Source: Hormiphora californensis
Taxonomy: Eukaryota; Ctenophora; Tentaculata; Cydippida; Pleurobrachiidae
Assembly (NCBI GenBank): GCA_020137815.1
Contig: CM035360.1
Location: 4,444,355-4,508,354 of the forward strand
DNA length: 64,000 nucleotides
Direction of reading: 5' to 3'
Shown: piece after piece, positions 33,001 to 43,300 of the stretch
Numbering within the stretch: the first letter of the stretch is position 1
How the letters are laid out: each line of letters starts with the position of its first letter
Translations under genes and position numbers: made by a program
The notes under the pieces: model-generated
The model's database searches: none
Seen by the model: the letters and a program-made list of their open reading frames with translations, nothing else
What the model was told of the DNA's origin: nothing

Positions 33001-36000
33001 TTCAGTTGGAGAATGATACCAAGTATGGTCGGGGTTCCACTAGTTCTACTGTCACACCGGTAGAAGAAGCCATGCCAATGGTCCAGGAAATTGACAGGTA
33101 TGTTAAAACATGTTTACCTTGAACATATTTTAAAAAGAGTCTTTTTCAAGCGGTATCACTCTCTCTCTCTCAGACATGGTAGTGTAAGAAGGGTTATAAC
33201 ACAGTCCCTCTCTCTCTCTTGTTTCAGGCATGGTAGTGTAAGAAGGGTTATAACCAACCTCACTGAGTATGATGTATTTGAGGGGCTCCCTGACACTGAT
33301 GGCAATGGTAGTACCAGTGAAGATCACGCCCTGGGGTTCACCCTTCAAAAGGAAGGTAAAACACCGAGAGGTGACCCCGAAATAACCCTGAATTGACCCC
33401 GACAGTCCTATGTCATGCTACCAAAACCTGATGTATTTATTTGATGAAGTTATTGAAAATGGAAGGTTCAATAAACCAGATATATCAAGAATAAATGTTG
33501 TACTTATTGGAAAAGGGACGGTTGGGCGGTTCAATAAACCAAAGTGGATTGTTATACTGGTGCATATCTGACTGTTTATTATTTGTCTGGTTTTTACCTT
33601 TATTACACTGTTACAGGAGAGGAAATACAGTTCAAAGCGAGGACTAGAATTGAGAAGAAGTTCTGGGTTGCCAATTTATTCCTTCTTACAAAACAGACTT
33701 TGGAACCATGTGAGTGCAGATTCCCGACCAATCCAGCTGCTCCTCATCCACTAATCTACATAATAATTATCTGCTAATTACAATAATTAATAATTATCTC
33801 TTCTTTCAGCTACCCCTAATGAGTTCATAGGAAGGAGGAATTATAGGACTCGATTCCCTGATATTGGATCTCCCCAGTATCTCTCCGATCCTGCCAAAAG
33901 GAACATTCTTAGACAGGTATCGCCACCCATTCCACCAGGAACCGACCGAATTAAGTAAACCTAGCCAATCATAACTCGTTATTTAGGTCACGTGACTGGT
34001 TATCAGCCAATCAGGGACCAGTATTTCCTTATTCGGTCGGTTCCTGCATTCCACCCTCTTCATCACCGTCCATCTCACCATTACTCCCCCACCGCCCCAC
34101 CCATTATCACCGTGCTGACTCTAGATTGCAGACATACACTTGACAAAGTTGACGTACATAGTAACCTTGTATAATTATAGACCACAGCACTTTTCAAATC
34201 CTCTCATCTTATCTTGATACTTTGCGATATTTGACAACTGAACATCCCCCACACAGACAGCAGTGATAAAAGCGGAGGAAGGGAAACACTCATCGTATAT
34301 GGAGGACATTACCACTCGACTAGTTGAACATAGTATGGTGTGTGCGTTTTGGGGTTAGAGCGGTTTAGGGCCCTATAATAGAGGTGATTCAGTTTGGTTT
34401 AGGGGTAATTAGGTTTGGTTTGGTATGGGGTTGGAGTGATTTGGAGTGGTTTAGGGGTGGTTTTGTTTCGTTTCGTCGCTGTTCACTCTTGTTTCCATAA
34501 CAACGCATTTCTTCAGAAAGTATCACGACCTCTGTTTAACGGGGTCCTTCACGGAGCATACGAGGCACTACTTCAGGAATACAGACACAGATACGGTAGG
34601 TGCACATTACGACAATTTACATTTTTTGTTTTAAAAGCTGGGACTTTTTTCTCGGTTTCTTCTCCGCATCCATAGTTTTGCAAGGAGTTTACCTTTGTTT
34701 CCGTAAAGCTGTGACTTTGGGTCACCCAAGAATTATAGGTAAGACCGAATCCGCATCTTAACTTTGTCAGCTTTTTACCACGGCTCCTATTATAATTCAG
34801 GTTTATCGGAGGGGTTGTTCTTTACAATCTACCTGGAGATTCTGGTGAAGTTAGCAGAGGAGGGCTACTTTCTAGATAGTTTCCATGTTAACACCATTAG
34901 AGACAAGTACGTGATGTGTTTCCATGTTATCACCATTAGAGAAAAGTACGTGATGTGTTTCCATGTTAACACCATCAGAGACAAGTACGTGATGTGTTTC
35001 CATGGTAACACCATTAGAGACAAGTACGTGATGTGTTTCCATGTTAACACCATTAGAGACAAGTACGTGATGTGTTTCCATGTTAACACCATTAGAGACA
35101 AGTACGTGATGTGTTTCCATGTTAACACAATTAGAGACAAGTACGTGATGTGTTTCCATGGTAACACCATTAGAGACAAGTACGTGATGTGTTTCCATGG
35201 TAACACCATTAGAGACAAGTACGTGATGTGTTTCCATGTTAACACAATTAGAGACAAGTACGTGATGTGTTTCCATGTTAACACCATTAGAGACAAGTAC
35301 GTGATGTGTTTCCATGTTAACACCATCAGAGACAAGTACGTGATGTGTTTCCATGTTAACACCATCAGAGACAAGTACGTGATGTGTTTCCATGTTAACA
35401 CCATCAGAGACAAGTACGTGATGTGTTTCCATGTTAACACAATTAGAGACAAGTACGTGATGTGTTTCCATGGTAACACCATCAGAGACAAGTACGTGAT
35501 GTGTTTCCATGTTAATACCATTAGAGACAAGTACGTGATGTGTTTCCATGTTAACACCATTAGAGACAAGTACGTGATGTGTTTCCATGTTAACACCATT
35601 AGAGACAAGTACGTGATGTCGTGATAGTTTCCAGGGGTTCCAGACCCGGAGGGGGGGAGTACGTGATGTGATCTCAATCATTAGGTCATCTTATTCTGGT
35701 TCCATAGTAGAATTGTTTTTACCCCTTACTCAGTCAGATAATTCGACATTGATTGATTAATGATAACCTAATTACCGATACTACTTAACAATATCTCCAA
35801 TTTATAGGTTATCCAGGGCAGTGTTAGAGGCGAGTGAGGTCAAAAGAAAAGAGGTTGCCCTTAGCCGCCTATTCGACGTCATTCAATACAAATTACGGGT
35901 TAGTAGGGCAAACTATGTCGTGCGACACTACTCTCTCTACACTACAAACACACATACACTCTCTCTCTCCCCCTCTCTGCTAGTTAAAGTAACGATCTCG

Positions 36001-37074
36001 CTGCATCTTGTCAGGTAATATTTGAGTGGACTCCCTACAATATGGATCCAACCCTTAGCAACCGGAGGGAGGGATCTACATCCCAGTTGTGGGGATACAG
36101 CTTACTGCTGAAGAGCGTCGCTGAGGTAAGAAGTGAGGGCATTTTCTTGATTTGTTAGAAAATGTTTGTTTGTAGCTGTGTCTGGCGGATTACCCCCTTG
36201 ATGGGATACGCCCCCACTCCATCGACACGGCAAGTGATAACGGCACATGCCTGCCATTCCCCCCATAGCAAAACGGAAAAAAAGAGAGTTCTAACAACAT
36301 TCCCAGGACCTACATAGGGAAGAAGAGGTTATGGATCTGGGCGGTATACTGATTAGCTGTCTTGAGATTAGCCTTGGACACGAGTATACCCGGCACATTG
36401 CCCCTAAACATCTTGTGGAACCCCTGGTTAGTATGGTGCTCCGTGCTGCAGAACTCAGATCGGGTCTGAGGTAGTTGTGGTGCGAGTGGAACAAGGTCTG
36501 ATTCTTCCTTCGCCACTTCATTCCGTAACGAATATACATCACCCATTATAGTAACCATGGTAACCAATATTTATCTCTCCTAGTATACGTTGGATAGGAG
36601 GTTTACAGAAGTTTCGGCCGAACTGGAAGGCCAGATGATGGATGCGTTGGAAGCCATATCGTATCGATTTGTACTCTTTCTGGAAACATTCCTAGTCTTC
36701 TTCGGGATTAGCCTTTTAGAGTAAGTTATACAGTAGCTGTCAGACCCTGTTTAGTTTAGAATAATTATACCCTTGCAAAGTCTTGATATTTTAATATTAA
36801 TTTGGCTTTTAGCAATAGAATTATAGGTACCTGGCTGATAATTAAATCATTGTTGTTCAGAAAGTTTGACGTGACGGTGATATCTCCCGAAACAATCTCC
36901 GTGCTATGCGAGAAGATATGTGAGCTGTTTCTGTTTGATCTGGAGAATCTTCTAGAGTGTCTCGGATCTTCAGACAGGATTATGGATGTATTTAGGGTGC
37001 TGAACGGATTCTGTAGGGCTCATCCGGCCCTGTGCGCAGGAAGCTTCCACAGGGATGGACTTCATCAAGCTTTC

Positions 37075-37122
<48 letters not shown>

Positions 37123-37228
37123 GCAGGCCCTCCGGGCCCTCAGATCCAACAGGATCCGGGCTCGGGGGATTTAACCCTGCTCACGCATGGGACCTTACGG
37201 CCCCATGCGGGAGTGGTGCGTGTAGTGG

Positions 37229-37267
<39 letters not shown>

Positions 37268-37314
37268 CAGAGAGAGACAGAGACAGAGACAGAGACAGAG
37301 ACAGAGACAGAGAC

Positions 37315-37345
<31 letters not shown>

Positions 37346-40300
37346 GACAGAGAGGGGGTGAGAGAGACAGAGAGGGGATGAGAGACAGAGACAGAGACAG
37401 AGACAGAGACAGAGACAGAGACAGAGACAGAGACAGAGACAGAGACAGAGACAGAGACAGAGACAGAGACAGAGACAGAGACAGAGACAGAGACAGAGAC
37501 AGAGACAGAGACAGAGACAGAGACAGAGACAGAGACAGAGACAGAGACAGAGATGAGAGACAGAGACAGAGACAGAGACAGAGACAGAGACAGAGACAGA
37601 GACAGAGACAGAGACAGAGACAGAGACAGAGACAGAGACAGAGACAGAGACAGAGACAGATATAACATCCCCTATTCCATTCGATTTCAACTAAATGATT
37701 GTCCCAAGTTCTCTCTTTATTCCCAATTTGTTTTCTCACAGGTCCATGCTGCCTACCTGGTGGAGAGGGAGTCCAGCAGGATAATGCAGGGTGCAGATAT
37801 TGGGTTTGCTGCAGAGTCTTGGGAATCCAGTTCAAGGTATGAGAAAAGATAATAGTAGCCAACTATAACAAGCTATAGCAGATCTGCTGAGACATTATTA
37901 CTCTCTCTCTCTCTTATCTGCCCTTTTCTAGATTGATTATAGACTATAGTAATTAGCGGCGCAAATCGGGGCAAATCAAGGTCCGACTGTAGTAATTAAC
38001 GGCACAAGATCTATTCCATCAATGTACATTTCAGCTGCGAGACGGCGAGAGTTCTCAATCTTGAGCTGGAAAATCTCGGGTACATGGTGGAACAGTGGAA
38101 CTGGCCGAACCAGGAATACAGGATCTTCCTGTCTGATATGGTAACCCAGAAATGCTCTGAGATCCTAGTTAGGTTTAGCAATCACCTGATACAGATCATC
38201 TCTAACCAACTGTCAAGTAGCAGGTATGTTTGACAGCCTGACCCTATTGTCATCTTGAGAACCGCGGTCAGAGCATTGGTCTGACAGAGGTATAGGTAGT
38301 GCTTTGTTCAAACTCTTTGACAGTCTAACTTGGCAAGTAGTGACACTATAACAACATTCGATTTGTCTGGCGGGACCAAACCCCGTTTTTACTGTTCTCA
38401 AATCGACAGCATTTGCATGTGTAGAATCTTGATGATTCAACTCCGATTCTGATATGATGAACTCTATACCGCCTGGGCCAAAAAAAACGTGGGGTACGCC
38501 GAGCCTCATATCTCCCAAATCGTAACTTCTATCACTCTGATATTTTGACACAATTTTTGTATACCTACTCATTCGAGGAATCCGGAGTTTCAATTCCTAA
38601 AACTTCAAAATTCATTAATGAACTCAATTTTTCAATTTTCGGGTTTTTCGAGATTTTCTCTTGTTTATATTCAATTTTATTCTTAAAAATGACCGCCATG
38701 CAATAGAACAACTAACAACAAATGGCAATCTGCATTTTTATTAAAATTGAATCAAGTTTAGTGGGTGAAATAAACAATATAAAACTGTTCATTTTTACCG
38801 AAAATCGATTTTGACCCGTTTTGACGAGAAATCGGTAATTTCAGGCGCTAAAAATTGGTAAGGCCATTGCACTTGATCAATGTTGATATTAGCCAGAATT
38901 TTAGCTCTCTATCTCAAAGTTCATTTTTCCGACTGGAATGAATCCTGAATGAACTTGAAAACAGGAATGCTTTTTCAACCCGGAATTTCACAGTTGTCTT
39001 TGGGTATCGATTTCCTTTCAAACGCGACTAATTTTAGCTCAATTGGCCCACCACAAGAGACACAGTGGCTAGTTTTCTAACCCTAGGTCTGGTCATGTGA
39101 CCCCCATTGAGACGCTAGTGTCATTACGAAATGCCAATAAGCAGGTGTAACGGTCGAGTATCACGTATCACATCTGCTAATGAGGACGGTGTACCGATAC
39201 AGCGTCCGTTAGAATGTAAGTTCTCTTGCTAAAACGTCATAATTTGATGGGGATCACATGACCCAACCTAGGCTTGGTAAACTGGTCACTGTGATTCTTG
39301 TGGTGATCCAATTAAGCTCAAACTGGTCGCGTTCGAAAGAAAATCGATAGCCAAACAAATTTGTGAAACTTTGGTACCGAAATATGGTCCCATTTTGATG
39401 TTCATTCAATGTTCATTCGGGCGAAAAAAATGAACTTTTATCTAGAGGGCTGAAACTCCGGATTCCTCGAATGAGTACCCATACAAATATTGTGTCAAAA
39501 TATCAGAGTGATGGAAGTTAAGATTTGGGAGATATGAGGCTCGGCGTACCCCACGTTTTTTTTGCCCAGGCGGTAGAATCCACTGTACTCACTCACACAT
39601 AGTAGGGTCGGTTGTGGGAAGTTGGGTCTGGAATTTTAAATTTGACTTGCTGATATGATTAGGGACTCTATAAAAAGTCCAAAGTACCATCCCACAGGTC
39701 TCTACCACCCCCGGTTCACTAATTAGCCGTAATTATGTGATTTATGACGTTATCGCCAATTAGCACTAATAATACCAGTTCCTGGTCACTTAGAGCTTAG
39801 ATTTTGATACCAGCTGATAGAGGATCACTAGATTAGTGGGCATTCAAAATTTTAGGTCGATCAGAGTTATGGTCGAGGAGTTATAACCGTTTTTCCGTTT
39901 GGCTGGCGGTTGGCTGGCACCACGTGGGATTACGGGTTTAGGTCGTCGTGGGAGGTCGTCATTGGTCGCGTTCGATCGGGCTCGATGAGGTGATCAAAAC
40001 CTAGTGGGGCCAGACCTTGGCCCCACCCCGTTCTTGGGTTATTAGGCTTTTTCGGTTTTGGCGGGAAAATATTTGGCGGGAAACCGAAAAAGCCTAATAA
40101 CCCAAGAACGGGGTGGGGCCAAGGTCTGGCCCCACTAGGTTTTGATCACCTCATCGAGCCCGATCGAACGCGACCAATGACGACCTCCCACGACGACCTA
40201 AACCCGTAATCCCACGTGGTGCCAGCCAACCGCCAGCCAAACGGAAAAACGGTTATAACTCCTTGACCATAACTCCGATCGACCTAAAATTTTGAATGCC

Positions 40301-43300
40301 CACTAATCTAGTGATTCTCTATCAGCTGGTATCAAAATCTAAGCTCTAAGTGACCAGGAACTGGTATTATTAGTGCTAATTGGCGATAACGTCATAAATC
40401 ACATAATTACGGCTAATTAGTGAACCGGGGGTGGTAGAGACCTGTGGGATGGTACTTTGGACTTTTTATAGAGTCCCTAATCATACCAGCAAGTCAAATT
40501 TAAAATTCCAGACCCAACTTCCCACAACCGACCCTACTAACACTCCTAACCTCCTATTTCTATTGCCCCAGGATGCAGTACTGCAACAAGGTGTCTCTGA
40601 TAGGAGTGTTTAACAGTATTGTTACCCTGTGTCCTAGTGTCCCTCCTGAACCAGGATCTAAATCTCAGGAACACCTCCACGACGCAACCAAGGTTAGAGT
40701 TATAAAATTACAGCTGTGCATGTGTGATCGTTAAGCTAAATTGGTACTTCGCGAAGTGAATATAGGTGAATATAGGTGACAGTGTCAGTGAAGTACACAT
40801 GGGGCGAGTTCTATAACAATAGCCTTATCACTGCGCTGGCAAGCGCAAAGGTTGCCATTCCCCCTCCCCCCAAAAGCGCCGCCAGAAACGCAGTTATACG
40901 TTTTATGGGTGTTTTGCCTGTAAAACCGGATTTCGAAAGGTTGTAGCGTCGCTCCCTTCCATCCGATTGACTTGAAATTTGGAATGTATACCCGGCTTGG
41001 GGTCTTTTACTTAAGTTTAAAATTTCAAGTCTCTATCTCATCTGGGACGGAAGTTACAGACTGGTCCCATTTGCTGAAGATTCAGTGTAACAGACCGCGC
41101 GCGCGCGCGCGCATAGGATAGACGCTTTTTATAAACCATATTCACGCCAAACGAAAAGAGATAGCAATTTCTCGTTTTCACAGCTGGTAGATCTACTGGA
41201 TGTGTGTGTATTAGTTGAGGTGGGGTCCCTTTTCATCGCCAGGAACGTCCTACAGAACGTCTTAAAGTCGTCATTTTTCAGACTCTGACCAAAATTCTTT
41301 GAGCTCAATTTACACCCTCAAGACGGGTTCTAATCGAAAAACGAAGACTATATCATGGAAAGAGAATTGTCTGAACTTTCAGAAGCTATATCGCGAATTT
41401 TCAAAACTAGACGTATAAGGGTCTTAAAACGCGTCTAAAGTGTTATGACTGTTTAAAAACAGATATGACGATATGGGTTTTTTCGCCATAGCGGACTCAA
41501 ATCTCATCCAATCGATCTCAAACTTGGTCAATATGTTCATCTAGGAAATCCTGATGAGATTACGTAATTATAATGACGTCATAACGTCGTGACGTCGCGT
41601 TATGACGTCAAAATGACGTCAAAAATGAAAAATTTTCAACTTTCCGATTCCATCCTCTCCGTACTTTTTCTACTACATCTAAATGGATAAAAAATCCCAA
41701 AAATGATGCAAATTATACCAAAACTAATTGAAATTAGTAGGCCGGAAAGGTTGCCCTATGATTTGAGCTACCTTTGGCACCAGTAAATTCCCTTTTGAAG
41801 CTAAACGAAGCATCTGTACCCTGTCTGTACCCCATGAAAGTTACGGTGGCAAAGGTAGCTCAAATCATAGGGCAACCTTTCCGGCCTACTAATTTCAATT
41901 AGTTTTGGTATAATAAGGCTATACAAATATCCTTTGTTGAGTAAGGAGTTACTCAACAACTTATATCCTAATAGTAATCCCCCATGTAGCTCCTGTGTAG
42001 CGGATTTATCAAGACACTAACCCGGACTTTATCTGACTGGTGTACTAACCCCATTCTAGGAGGAGCGTTCCCTCTCTTACATATCGGAGGAAAGCGATCC
42101 AAACTCCGCCGAGCTAAGGAGTTTACCAAACGAATCGGTACGTGTGTGGTTTCAACTGAGTCTCAAATAATCGGGGCCTTCTCGTGATGGCGAATCTAAC
42201 TCGATGCCATCTTCCTGACCCCCTAACTATAGAGTATGATACAACTTGCTATGTTCTAACCCTCCCTTTACATTTGTGATTCGGGGGCGGGGCGCCCGAA
42301 ACACAGTCTAGCCAGGCAAGATACAACACATCCTCCCCAGTCCCCTTATGAACTAGACTATGCGACAACATATCAATACAGTCGGACCCCGATTTAGTGG
42401 CCCCCGATTTAGTGGCACCCCGATTTAGTGGCACCCCGATTTAGTGGCAGGATTTTTTCCCCCGAGGATGCCACTAAATCGGGGTCCGACTGTACATCCT
42501 TGTTTCAGATGGCGAGATCAGGTTGCTAGGAGAGGATGTTGTGGAGGAGTTCAGGAGTTCTTTTGTCGAGGAATGTTACACTGTACTCCTTGAGATCATA
42601 GAGAATCACCTCAACAATAATAACAAGTATGCATTACTTGGCAACAGTGACATTTGGCATCCGCGCAACTGACATTGAGTTCACTCATGGTAGTGGTACC
42701 AACCAATTACAATACACACTAAGTTTTCATTGTTTTTGGTCTAGAGATTTTCCAGCGACTTCCTATAACAATTATCCCTCTTTCATCAAGGTCCAACTGT
42801 TTCTTACCTTTCTGCAGGTTGTGTCCAGAGGGTACACTAGTGGTACGTGAGATAGTTGAGACATTTGCAGCCTCCCAGAGTAAAGGAAGGGTCACACTAA
42901 ATGGAGAGGAGGTCTGGAGACCAGCTGTATACCGAAGGGTCGATGCAATTCTTAGGAGACAGGAGTTGATCATTCTGGGTGAGTTTGTAACCGAGATGCA
43001 TGCAGCTCCCTTGTCGATATAATACCCATACCAATAACAGTAGTCTGTACTTTGATTCTCGACAGTGTGCTCAGATCGGGCTGTCGCCGCCAGGCAGCGC
43101 CAATCCCTCCTATTCCATAGAATGGGTTGTCATTGTGGTTCGTATTCTAAGGGGGGTCGCGCGGCGCTAGTGCTGGGCGAGGAAATTATGTGGTTTTCTG
43201 AGGGTAGGGTATCAATGACTCATTGGGTTTGACATGCTAGCAACTAGCAAGCTAATAATACTTCCCTTTTCAGATACCCACGGGACCATACAAGATGAGA

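Noticed and set aside
34764-35624. 286-residue open frame, and equally long frames on the other strand
   Set aside because: Produced by the 39-bp (13-codon) tandem repeat, which is free of stops in several frames; only the first part is exon 16.
36802-37862. Long frames of RDRDRD, SVSVSV or LCLCLC
   Set aside because: Translation of the (GAGACA)n and (GA)n microsatellites.
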